Made by a program: the position numbers and the translations under genes. This document shows positions 52,419 through 60,393 of a stretch of 64,000 nucleotides of DNA, piece by piece. The stretch spans positions 372,001 through 436,000 of the forward strand of contig NC_015416.1 in the NCBI RefSeq assembly GCF_000204415.1, in the 5' to 3' direction. The notes under the pieces were generated by a model that saw only the letters and a program-made list of their open reading frames with translations, was not told where the DNA came from and did no database searches. Within the stretch, counting starts at the first letter, position 1; each line of letters opens with the position of its first letter. The stretch is from Methanothrix soehngenii GP6. Its GTDB lineage: Archaea > Halobacteriota > Methanosarcinia > Methanotrichales > Methanotrichaceae.

Positions 52419-53174
52419 TCAAGATTCCAGCAGCTTTTCTGCTATCTGCTCCATTTCCATGATTGGTGGAACTTTCTCGCCCTTCAAACAGGCCTTGAAG
52501 ACATCTTTGTCAAAGGGCATGGTGCCGATCACCTTATTCTTGTCCACTAGATCCGCCAACTCCTTTGAGTTCTCATCCATCCGGTTGAGAATAAAGAACA
52601 TCGGCTTTCCGATCTTCTCGCTCATCTCGGCGATCTTGCCGGACAGCTGGACGGATTCAAATGACGGGTCTATCACAACCACGATCTTGTCGCAACCGGC
52701 TTCAACGCCCCTGCCGAAGTGCTCGATGCCTGCATCCGTGTCCACCACTACGTGCTCTCCGTTGGTCTTTAACTTCTCCAGAAATTCCCTAGCCAGAGCA
52801 CCCATGGGACAGGCACAGCCCTCACCGAAACTATGAATCTTGCCGATGGCTATGAGCTTGATTTTGTCCTCGCCTACCACCAGCTCTTCTGGAATATCCT
52901 TTACCGTAAACTCCTCCAAGATCTGCAGCCGTTCTCTTTGCTCCGACCGGATGAATTTCATCAATTTCTCGGAGAGAGCTTTCTTGCCGCCTAAGGATTC
53001 CATGAAATCCTTGGGCTGCTCGAAGCCCAGTTGCTTGTAGAGGCCGAAGTTGGACTCATCTGTATCCACAACCAGAACCTCATTCCCTTTCTCTGCAATT
53101 TCTCTGGCCAGAAGCGCAGATATGGTGCTCTTTCCGCTTCCGCCTTTTCCGCAAATCACTATCTTCATTTCCAT
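52419..53174 (-). CDS. cooC: CooC-type nickel-insertion ATPase (MinD/ParA family)
   Basis: About 251 residues. MKIVICGKGGSGKSTISALL is the deviant Walker A (signature Lys); VLVVDTDESN is the Walker A' Asp and VVVDTDAGIEHFGRGVEAGCD the switch region. CACPMGALAREFL supplies the CxC pair that binds nickel at the CooC dimer interface. It loads nickel into carbon monoxide dehydrogenase/acetyl-CoA synthase, the central enzyme of aceticlastic methanogenesis. The start is ATG 53174 or 53168, with GGAG upstream of the former. CODH genes are not in the window. Confidence 0.88.
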   Translation of the reverse strand: MEMKIVICGKGGSGKSTISALLAREIAEKGNEVLVVDTDESNFGLYKQLGFEQPKDFMESLGGKKALSEKLMKFIRSEQRERLQILEEFTVKDIPEELVVGEDKIKLIAIGKIHSFGEGCACPMGALAREFLEKLKTNGEHVVVDTDAGIEHFGRGVEAGCDKIVVVIDPSFESVQLSGKIAEMSEKIGKPMFFILNRMDENSKELADLVDKNKVIGTMPFDKDVFKACLKGEKVPPIMEMEQIAEKLLES

Positions 53175-53246
53175 TTCTCCATTTAAAAGAAAGGCAAGCG
53201 AAGAATCTGCTCGCCTATATTTGCTCAAAAATACTTGCTAAAAATC

Positions 53247-54866
53247 TCATCTAACGAAAGATTGCTTATTGATGGCGATGGGTATGCCATTGGCAACTCC
53301 CTGCTTGGTGTAATAGGCATCCACCAGGCCATTATGAGCCCAGTAGGAGTCCGAATAGTAGAGAGGCAGCGCCGGCAAATCTTGGGCATAGACCTCCTGG
53401 ACCTCGTCTACCAGTTCCTTGCGCTTGGAAGCATCAGTCTCTGAGACCTCCTGGTCCAGGAGATCATTGAGCTTCTGATCAGCAGTGTAGCGAGCACTGT
53501 TGAAGAAATAGCCCTCGCCGATGATGCGGTTCAGAATCTCAGGGTCGCCGCCCATGCCACCATGGCTGTTCAGGGCCAGATCGAAGTTCCACTGTCCTAC
53601 AAGGCTGTCCAGAGTCTTTGCATCCACACTGCGCAAGTTTACCTTAAAACCAGCCTTTTCCAGTTGCTGCCGTATCATCTCTCCCACGCGCTCGGTTGCT
53701 GCAGTGACCAGCAACTCCAACACCAGGGGCTCACCACCTTTGGAGAAATACTGCCCGTCTTTGGCGTAGCCCAGCTCAGACATCAGCTCCGCTGTCTTGA
53801 TCGGATCATATTTGTATGGCTCCACATCAGGATTGTACCACTCACTATCCGGGGCAAAAAGTCCAGAGCTTGCGATGATGCCATAGCCACGCAGTGCAAC
53901 GTCCACTAGAGCCTGACGATCTATGGCGTAGTATAGCGCTTGCCTGAGCTTGGTGTCAGAAAGAGGCTCCTTATTATGGTTGATCATTATCTTGGTGATT
54001 CCATCGCGTGGTCCATCTAAAACCACAAAGTTCTCCTTCCTGAGTTTCTCTACCGTCTCTGCAGGCACAACGACTGCATCAACATCTCCTTTCTCAAGAG
54101 CGGCTGCAGCCATCTCATTGCTTATCTTCACGAACTTGAGCTGCTTTACTTTTGGAGCGCCCAGATAGTAGCCGTCATAGGCTTCGTAAAGATACGTCCC
54201 TTGAGTCTTGTCGTAATTCACGAGCTTGTAAGGACCTGTGCCGATGAGGGCCTTATCATCCTGGAACTCGGCCGGATTGCTGACACTTTTGTAGATATGC
54301 TCTGGAAGAATGGGGAGCGTGCCGACTACCATATCCAGAAAAGGAGCATAAGAATGGTTCAGGTAGATCTTCACGGTATTGTCATCCAGAGCTTCAGCCT
54401 TCTTAACTGGCTCGGAGTTGACCCACGGATAAGGGTGCTGCTTGATGTAGTCAATAGTAAAGACCACGTCATTGGCGGTGAACTTCTCGCCATCATTCCA
54501 CGTGACGTTTTTTCTCAAGCTGAAGACGTAGGCGTCGTTTCCTTCCATCTGCCAGCTCTCAGCTAGGGCAGGCACGTAGCCGTCTTGGTCCTTCCATACC
54601 AAAGTGTCGAAGATGAGGCTCATTCTGATGTAGCCGGGACCGCGAGAGTAGTGACCGTAGGGCGAAGGAAATCCCCAGTCACCTGTGGTATCGGCGATGG
54701 TGAGCACATCTATCGTTTCATCTGCTGCTATCGACGTGCTGCATAATAGTAGGAGCAGCAAGCCAGCAGATGCAAATCCAAGTGCAAGAAGGCATTTCAC
54801 AGGCAAAGCATCCTTTCGATAGTTACGCCATTTTTTCTTAGCAATCAACTTAGGCATATTTAACAT
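53247..54866 (-). CDS. ABC transporter solute-binding protein, family 5 (dipeptide/nickel type)
   Basis: 539 residues. Signal peptide (CLLALGFASAGLLLLLLCS) followed by the SBP_bac_5 fold: YVPALAESWQMEGNDAYVFSLRKNVTWNDG, LPILPEHIYKS, LRQALYYAIDRQALVD. Binds oligopeptides, nickel chelates or similar. No permease or ATPase is adjacent, and the only related gene in the window is the dppC remnant at 24711. Its position 73 bp upstream of cooC makes a nickel (NikA-like) role attractive but unproven. Start ATG 54866 (GGAGAT abutting) or 54857. Confidence 0.88.
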   Translation of the reverse strand: MLNMPKLIAKKKWRNYRKDALPVKCLLALGFASAGLLLLLLCSTSIAADETIDVLTIADTTGDWGFPSPYGHYSRGPGYIRMSLIFDTLVWKDQDGYVPALAESWQMEGNDAYVFSLRKNVTWNDGEKFTANDVVFTIDYIKQHPYPWVNSEPVKKAEALDDNTVKIYLNHSYAPFLDMVVGTLPILPEHIYKSVSNPAEFQDDKALIGTGPYKLVNYDKTQGTYLYEAYDGYYLGAPKVKQLKFVKISNEMAAAALEKGDVDAVVVPAETVEKLRKENFVVLDGPRDGITKIMINHNKEPLSDTKLRQALYYAIDRQALVDVALRGYGIIASSGLFAPDSEWYNPDVEPYKYDPIKTAELMSELGYAKDGQYFSKGGEPLVLELLVTAATERVGEMIRQQLEKAGFKVNLRSVDAKTLDSLVGQWNFDLALNSHGGMGGDPEILNRIIGEGYFFNSARYTADQKLNDLLDQEVSETDASKRKELVDEVQEVYAQDLPALPLYYSDSYWAHNGLVDAYYTKQGVANGIPIAINKQSFVR

Positions 54867-54901
54867 ATCTCCTAACGTTCAGCTTCATGATTGTGAGTTT
54901 T

Positions 54902-55447
54902 TTACTCCATTTTGCAGTCCCAATCATAAGGAACTATATCATTATCTATAGGATTAACTCGTCTTTCATCTACATTTTCAGGATCATAGAACAATGAAGG
55001 CATACCTATCACTACAGATATATCATTTCCTATATTTTTTGTGCCATGAAAGACTCCTGGTGGAATGTAAACTGCACGAGGACATTTTTCGCCCATGAAT
55101 ATTTCATTAAGAAATTTGTAGGTAGGTGAATCTTCCCTATAATCATATAAGGCAACTTTTACAATTCCGGTAACACATATGAGGTGATCTTCCTGTTTTG
55201 AATGAAGGTGCCATCCTTTGATCATGCCAGGATAAGAATATGAAGCGATTATCTGCTTGATATTCGATGCTTTCATCTCCTCGTCATCTAAGCGAATGAG
55301 CTCTGTCAAAAATCCTCTCTCGTCACTGAACAGTTTCATATCCTTTATAACAACACCTTCAATGAGTTCTTCACCATAAAAACCAGGTATACTTTGAACT
55401 CGTGGCTTTTCAAGTTTATCGAAGTCTTCCATGCTTTTTACTTGCAT
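54902..55447 (-). CDS. dTDP-4-dehydrorhamnose 3,5-epimerase-like cupin
   Basis: 181 residues. GGAGG 7 nt upstream sets ATG 55447 against the longer open frame to 55513. LFSDERGFLTELIRLDD, GWHLHSKQEDHLICVTGIVKVALYD and YIPPGVFHGTKNIGND are the RmlC-type cupin motifs, including a His of the active-site barrel. It may epimerise nucleotide-sugars; many relatives are functionally divergent sugar isomerases. Other rhamnose genes are absent here. It lies between a truncated metal-binding protein and the family-5 binding protein, so its role in this operon is unclear. Confidence 0.85.
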   Translation of the reverse strand: MQVKSMEDFDKLEKPRVQSIPGFYGEELIEGVVIKDMKLFSDERGFLTELIRLDDEEMKASNIKQIIASYSYPGMIKGWHLHSKQEDHLICVTGIVKVALYDYREDSPTYKFLNEIFMGEKCPRAVYIPPGVFHGTKNIGNDISVVIGMPSLFYDPENVDERRVNPIDNDIVPYDWDCKME

Positions 55448-55464
55448 TTTTATGCCTCCTTTTT

Positions 55465-55719
55465 TCATAAATCCATGATAATGGATTTTTGCCATCCTCG
55501 AACATAATCCCATAAGGTTCGTATTTTACCAATGTCTTTGATAGTGCAGGAATGCATTCCTATGTCTGATCCATTCATCATTAATGTGGAGATATCTATC
55601 GCGTTGACCTTATCGCCGCCTATATACTGTATAGGGTCCCATAGAACGCTCGTTGTCGATACGATGTCTATCTTATCGGACGCGGCACATACGGGCGCGG
55701 CCATAAATAAGATAGACAT
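55465..55719 (-). pseudogene. Truncated ZnuA/TroA-like metal-binding protein
   Basis: 84 residues: signal peptide (MSILFMAAPVCAAS), then DKIDIVSTTSVLWDPIQYIGGDKVNAI, the typical N-terminus of cluster-9 zinc/manganese-binding proteins. After about residue 42 the family likeness stops, and the remaining 40 residues (MMNGSDIGMHSCTIKDIG...) are unrelated. Family members are ~300 residues, so this is a 3'-deleted gene or a new join to a leftover sequence. It has an intact promoter (55771-55780) and an operator-like palindrome, and it heads the run of cupin, binding protein and cooC, so transcription may have been retained for them. Confidence 0.7.
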
Positions 55720-55754
55720 GATACAGATAGTAAACAGACGATTGACTTCATAAT

Positions 55755-55780
55755 TATTACGTAGTAATACTTTATATTTA
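55755..55780 (-). promoter_or_regulatory. TATA box with overlapping palindrome TATTAC-GTA-GTAATA
   Basis: The minus strand reads TAAATATAAA at 55780-55771, a good box A about 50 bp before the truncated gene's ATG (55719). The palindrome at 55755-55769 has 6-bp perfect arms around a 3-bp spacer and sits just downstream of box A, where a repressor would block initiation. The half-site (TATTAC/GTAATA) is related to those at 46696 and 57850. Confidence 0.55.
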
Positions 55781-55865
55781 AGATTTACGGTAAATTTGAT
55801 CTGTCATCAATTCTGCTATAGCATCTGTCTGAAATATCCATTTTTTATATCAGAGGTCTATAGCT

Positions 55866-57806
55866 TCAGACCTTCGGCCCGTATGCAATGAGCCTCATGG
55901 AATTCAATATCACCGGGATGGATGACAGCTCATGGAGTAGTGCTCCGGAGACGGGTGTCAGTATCCCCGGCACAGTCAGTGCAACTGCTACCGCCAGCAC
56001 CCCAAGGGAGAAGGCCAGGTTGTGCTTTATAGTCTTGATCGCCTTGCGTGAGACTTTGATTAGATGAGGCATCTTGGAGAGGTCATCAGAGAGAAGGCCT
56101 ATATCCGCCGTCTCCATGGCTACATCAGTTCCCGCAATGCCCATGGCTATGCCTACATCCGCCTGGGCCAGAGCCGGGCCATCGTTCACCCCCTCGCCAA
56201 CAAATGCCACTTTGCGTCCCTTGGATTGCAGCTCCTTTACTATCTGGACCTTCTCCTGCGGCATCTTCTCGAAAAATAGCTCCCTGACTCCAATTCTGCT
56301 GGCCACCCGCTCTGTAGACGCTCGATTGTCGCCGGTGACGATCACCACATCCAGACCCAACTCGTCCAGCTTCTGCACGACATTATGCGACTCTGGCCTC
56401 AGTTCGTCCTCGAATACGAATAGCCCCTCTGTCCGACCGCCTGCAGCCAAGAGTATAACGCTGCAGCCAGTAGCCTCCAGAGATTCAGCCCTCTCTTTAA
56501 TATCCTGGCCGACAAAAATCCCTTCTCGTTCCAGGCTGCTTGTCCTTCCCAGGAATATCTCCTGACCGTCTACATTGGCCCTTATTCCTAATCCCGGCAG
56601 AGGTTCAAAGAACTGGGGGTCGACAAGATCCAGATCCCTGCTTTTGGCCTCATCGACCATCGCTCTGCCCAGAGGGTGCTCGCTGAACTTCTCCCCCCTG
56701 GCAGCCTTCTCCAGAAGTTCATCCTGGGAATTATCTCCCAGAGCCTCGATCTGGAGAAGCTTCGGCTTTCCTGCCGTCAGCGTTCCCGTCTTGTCGAATA
56801 TCACTGTATCCACATTTGATAGAGCCTCGATGGTTGCCCCTTTCTTGATGAGGCTTCCTCTCATGGCGGCATTTCCAATGGCGGCAACGAGAGCCGTCGG
56901 CGTGGCCAGCACAATCACGCAGGGGCAGAAGACGATGAGCATGGTGATAGCCCTCATGATATCTCCGCTCCACCACCACAAAAGCGCTCCTGCGATGAGG
57001 GCTGTGGGCATATAGATCTTAGCGTAGCGGTTTAGTAGCCTCTCTATGGGCGGCTTATGGGCTTGAGCCTCCTCGATCAGAGTGCGGATCTGGCCAAGAG
57101 TGGTCTCGCTCCCTATGCCGGTGACGAGCACCTCAATGGCACCCACCTCCAGAAGGGTTCCGGCAAAGACCTTATCCCCTGCCTTCTTCTCAACCGCCAG
57201 GCTCTCCCCGGTTATGGCTGCCTGGCTGACAGAGGCAACGCCAGAGACAACCTCGCCATCCACAGCAATCCTCTCTCCGGACCGGACAAGAAGCATATCC
57301 CCTGCTCGAACCTCCTCCAGGCACACTGTCAGATCTCGGCCCTCTCTGCGCACGGTAACGCTATCGGGCAGGAGACAGGATAGGGACTCAAGCGATTGAT
57401 TAGCCCTAGCGGCGACGAATTCCTCGAGGAGGCCTCCTAAGAGGAGAAGGACGGCCACCACCGCAGCTGCTGCATACTCGCCAATGGTGATCGCCGCCAT
57501 TGTGGCAATGGATACGGGAATATCGGCTGTGAAGTCCCGTTCCCTTATGTCCTGCAAAGCAGACCACCAAATATAAGAGGAGCCGAGAAGGGCCGCGGCC
57601 AGATAGAGGATGCTTCCTCCTTCATGCACCTCACCATGATACAGGCCGCCCGGATCGCTGATGACAGCCAGAATCAGGAGAATGCCGCAGGATAAGGTGA
57701 TGAGAGTGCCGGGATCGACAAGAAAGCTCCTGTAGCGATGCAGCCAGTGACTGCTCTTGCAGGCAGCGGCTCCGGTGACCGTATCATTGTTATTATTGTC
57801 AGGCAT
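55866..57806 (-). CDS. Heavy-metal P1B-type ATPase
   Basis: 646 residues. No N-terminal metal-binding (HMA) domain; the start is polar and Asn-rich. MLIVFCPCVIVLATPTALVAA holds the CPC transport motif (Cys ~294, 296), VIFDKTGTLTAG the phosphorylated Asp (~338), and EHPLGRAMVDEA the HP motif; GEGVNDGPALAQADVGIAMG is the hinge. The last helix reads ALLHELSSIPVILNSMRL, whose HELSS differs from the usual copper (MxxSS), zinc (DxG) and cobalt (HEGG) motifs, so metal choice is uncertain. Probably an efflux pump. Preceded by a NikR-like palindrome. Confidence 0.93.
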   Translation of the reverse strand: MPDNNNNDTVTGAAACKSSHWLHRYRSFLVDPGTLITLSCGILLILAVISDPGGLYHGEVHEGGSILYLAAALLGSSYIWWSALQDIRERDFTADIPVSIATMAAITIGEYAAAAVVAVLLLLGGLLEEFVAARANQSLESLSCLLPDSVTVRREGRDLTVCLEEVRAGDMLLVRSGERIAVDGEVVSGVASVSQAAITGESLAVEKKAGDKVFAGTLLEVGAIEVLVTGIGSETTLGQIRTLIEEAQAHKPPIERLLNRYAKIYMPTALIAGALLWWWSGDIMRAITMLIVFCPCVIVLATPTALVAAIGNAAMRGSLIKKGATIEALSNVDTVIFDKTGTLTAGKPKLLQIEALGDNSQDELLEKAARGEKFSEHPLGRAMVDEAKSRDLDLVDPQFFEPLPGLGIRANVDGQEIFLGRTSSLEREGIFVGQDIKERAESLEATGCSVILLAAGGRTEGLFVFEDELRPESHNVVQKLDELGLDVVIVTGDNRASTERVASRIGVRELFFEKMPQEKVQIVKELQSKGRKVAFVGEGVNDGPALAQADVGIAMGIAGTDVAMETADIGLLSDDLSKMPHLIKVSRKAIKTIKHNLAFSLGVLAVAVALTVPGILTPVSGALLHELSSIPVILNSMRLIAYGPKV

Positions 57807-57849
57807 CTTATCTAAGGCTCCTAATTCCTCTGATTTCAGTAAGCTTTTA

Positions 57850-57875
57850 TGTTACATATATTGACTGCAGTAACA
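57850..57875. promoter_or_regulatory. NikR-like operator candidate: TGTTAC-N14-GTAACA
   Basis: Six-bp arms with a 14-nt spacer, 44 bp upstream of the P1B ATPase start. Same spacing as 46696-46719 and sharing ACTGCAGTAA. The right half differs from the reported GTAACAC only in its last base. Confidence 0.5.
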
Positions 57876-58007
57876 ATCAAACAGGAGAAGGCTAGATAAA
57901 TAGTTATCGAGATATATGGAAAAAAAAGTTAATAGATAAGCTGCTCATTGCTCATTAGAGTGAAAGAATTGTCTACTTGATCCAGCAGCCTTCTTTCATT
58001 ATGCAAA

Positions 58008-59075
58008 TTACATTACGCCCGCAACCTTCAGCGGATGCATTCCGGCGTTTTGCATCTGGGCGAGGGTGGCAGCATCCACCTTGAATTCCTTGAGGACGGT
58101 TATGAACACCTCTGGATTATCTTCATAGGGCATGAGGGCGATGTCCCAGTATATCATCGATCCCCAGGAAGGCCCGTTCCACTTTGGCAGATCTACAGCG
58201 CTGAAGTTGTAAGCCAGCACCAGTGCATCGCCCTCTTTGGCAGTATCATTCCAGCGGATGTAGATGCCGGCGACGTTGGGCACCGCCTTCTTCTCGGCAT
58301 CCGTCAGGGCCATCACAAACATTCCGCTCTTTCCGGGAGTGGCATCCCAGCGCATCTGGAACAGGTCGTCTTTGCACCACTGGGGACAGGCTATTACCTT
58401 ATAGCTCTCGCTGCTATTGGTTATCGGCAGCTTCTCCTCGACAAACTCAGCGATATGAAGGCCACTGGTGACCCCAGGGCAGAGATGGTCATGGAATGCA
58501 GTAGCCTGGAGGAAGTCATAGGATGCTCCCCTTGCCCAGACATTGGACATTGCCACAAGTCCGAACTCATTGCCGTTGAAGGCTTTATCGTTGAAGGTGA
58601 CATTGCCTTCATCTGTATGGTTCTGCAGATATTCTATATCCACGTTGGCTTTTGATATCTTGCTGAATACCTGATCGTCCGGCAAGTCAAGAAACTCATC
58701 GAGACTCTTGCTCAAGGCCTCGGAGTTTGCCTCCAGATACACTGCTTCGCCGGTGGATTTATCGAAGAAGTAGAACCAGAGGGGCTTCCAGTGAGCGCGC
58801 AGAGGCCTGAAAAGGTTTCCATCGCCGATGCTGTTTCCGCTTTCATTTGTGATTCCCTTGATCGCAGCCTGAGATGTCTGGCCATCGACGATGGCATGCC
58901 CGGCATCGGTTAAAGCCAGGACATTAGCATCTCCCTTCTCGAATCCCAGATCCTGCATCGCCTTCTGGGCGGCTTTGCCTCCCAGCGCTTCCATTAATGC
59001 ATTGTCCGCCATGGCCAATCCCGGAACCAGAGCCAGGAGAAGGACCATGGTTATGGTTTGATACTTCATTTTCAT
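58008..59075 (-). CDS. Secreted FmdE-family protein (formylmethanofuran dehydrogenase subunit E-like)
   Basis: 355 residues from ATG 59075 (AGAGG upstream). Signal peptide (MVLLLALVPGLAMA), a ~170-residue N-terminal part containing NALMEALGGKAAQKAMQDLG, and a C-terminal FmdE-type domain with the TAFHDHLCPGVTSGLHIAEF motif and ACPQWCKDDLFQMRW. The His/Cys set binds metal. Despite its name, the family is not a subunit of the dehydrogenase in most cases and is often linked to metal transport. Location outside the cell, beside a P1B ATPase, fits metal sensing or delivery; not demonstrated. Confidence 0.85.
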   Translation of the reverse strand: MKMKYQTITMVLLLALVPGLAMADNALMEALGGKAAQKAMQDLGFEKGDANVLALTDAGHAIVDGQTSQAAIKGITNESGNSIGDGNLFRPLRAHWKPLWFYFFDKSTGEAVYLEANSEALSKSLDEFLDLPDDQVFSKISKANVDIEYLQNHTDEGNVTFNDKAFNGNEFGLVAMSNVWARGASYDFLQATAFHDHLCPGVTSGLHIAEFVEEKLPITNSSESYKVIACPQWCKDDLFQMRWDATPGKSGMFVMALTDAEKKAVPNVAGIYIRWNDTAKEGDALVLAYNFSAVDLPKWNGPSWGSMIYWDIALMPYEDNPEVFITVLKEFKVDAATLAQMQNAGMHPLKVAGVM

Positions 59076-59409
59076 ACGAATTCCTCTGATCTTATGCAAT
59101 TGACATCAGTCTATTTAAGATTTTTCTTCAAATTTGTAGCATAAATAGCGTAATACTATGTATTGTCTATCCTTCATGGAGCTCGTGCAAGTCTTGGCTA
59201 AACAAATCACATAACCTACGATTATTTGTTGATACGTATTTGATATCATTTCCATATTTAAATCTATTTTCTTCAGAAAAGTTAATAAAGATTAAATCTA
59301 ATCCCTGATCTATTGTAGTGAAGCAATTACGATAGCAAATAATTGTAATAAATTGTAAAAAAATGGAATGTTCAAAAGAGGTTGAAAAGAAGAGAGAGAT
59401 GAAGATGAA
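59076..59409. other. A/T-rich intergenic region
   Basis: 334 bp between divergent genes. The left part holds the FmdE promoter (a TTTAAGATTTTT tract near 59115) and a palindrome at 59152-59164. The right part (59240-59390) is strongly A/T-rich. No gene or repeat is seen. Confidence 0.5.
59152..59164. promoter_or_regulatory. Palindrome AATAC-TAT-GTATT upstream of the FmdE gene
   Basis: Five-bp arms, 3-bp spacer, within GTAATACTATGTATTG. The GTAATACT portion matches the sequence at 55764-55771, inside the promoter palindrome of the truncated metal-binding gene. Confidence 0.4.
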
Positions 59410-60393
59410 GTGACAGCTGGAATTGATGTAAGAGGGCTTTCCAAGCTTTATAACGGCAAGATCAGAGCCTTGGACGGGGTCGATCTGAGGGTAGAGGCAG
59501 CCAGAGTCTTCGCCTTTCTCGGTCCAAATGGCTCTGGCAAGACCACCTTGATGAGAATACTGACCACCCAGATCAGGCCGACCTCGGGCCAAGCATCCAT
59601 CTTCGGCTTGGATGCGATTCGGAATGGTCAAGAAATCAGAAGGATCATCGGCTATGTGCCTCAGGAGACCAGCGTCTGGCTGGATATCAGCGGATACGAG
59701 AATCTGCTGGTCTATTCCAAGATCTATGGCGTTCCAGCTGGAATGAGGCAGAAGAGGATACAGGATGCACTGCAGAGCATGGGCATCGAGGAGATGGCGG
59801 ACAGGATGGTCAAGAGCTACTCCGGAGGGATGGTGCGGCGGCTGGAGATCGCCTGCGCCCTTCTGGTAGGGCCCAAGATTCTATTTCTGGATGAGCCGAC
59901 GATAGGCCTGGACCCGTCGGCAAGAAAGGCAGTCTGGGAGAACCTGATCTCATTCAAGAAGGAGTATGGGACCACAGTCTTCTTCAATACCCATTATATG
60001 GATGAGGCAGACCTCTACTCCGATGAGATAGCCATAATAAATAAGGGCAGCATTGTGAAATCCGGAACGGCAAGCGAGCTCAAGCAATCTTTAAGGAGCG
60101 AGATCATTCAGGTTTATCCAGATGGCAGGATCGATGGGCAGGTTCTGAAGAGCATCAGGGATTTGGCATTTGTCCGGGGTGCAATCAATAATAACTCCCA
60201 CCTGGAGATAGTGGTCGAGGACTCGGAGACCAAACTGCCTTTGATCCTGGATGTCTTGAGGAACGAGGGCGTATCCCTGAAGAGAATCTGCACTGCCAAG
60301 CCTACATTGGATGACGTATTCCTCAAATACGCCGGTGCAATCCGTTTCAAAGGCAAGGGAGAGGACTCGGCCGAAAAAGCACTGCAGGCATGA
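59410..60393 (+). CDS. ABC-2 exporter ATP-binding protein, DrrA type
   Basis: 327 residues. Walker A FLGPNGSGKTTLMRI, Q-loop GYVPQETSVWLDISGYENL, signature YSGGMVRRLEIACAL, Walker B ILFLDEPTIGLDPSA, H-loop NTHYMDEAD; the C-terminal ~90 residues match the DrrA regulatory tail. Start GTG 59410. It pairs with the permease gene at 60390 (ATGA overlap), which is interrupted. The ATPase itself looks intact. Substrate unknown; drug or lipid export is typical. Confidence 0.93.
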   Translation: MTAGIDVRGLSKLYNGKIRALDGVDLRVEAARVFAFLGPNGSGKTTLMRILTTQIRPTSGQASIFGLDAIRNGQEIRRIIGYVPQETSVWLDISGYENLLVYSKIYGVPAGMRQKRIQDALQSMGIEEMADRMVKSYSGGMVRRLEIACALLVGPKILFLDEPTIGLDPSARKAVWENLISFKKEYGTTVFFNTHYMDEADLYSDEIAIINKGSIVKSGTASELKQSLRSEIIQVYPDGRIDGQVLKSIRDLAFVRGAINNNSHLEIVVEDSETKLPLILDVLRNEGVSLKRICTAKPTLDDVFLKYAGAIRFKGKGEDSAEKALQA

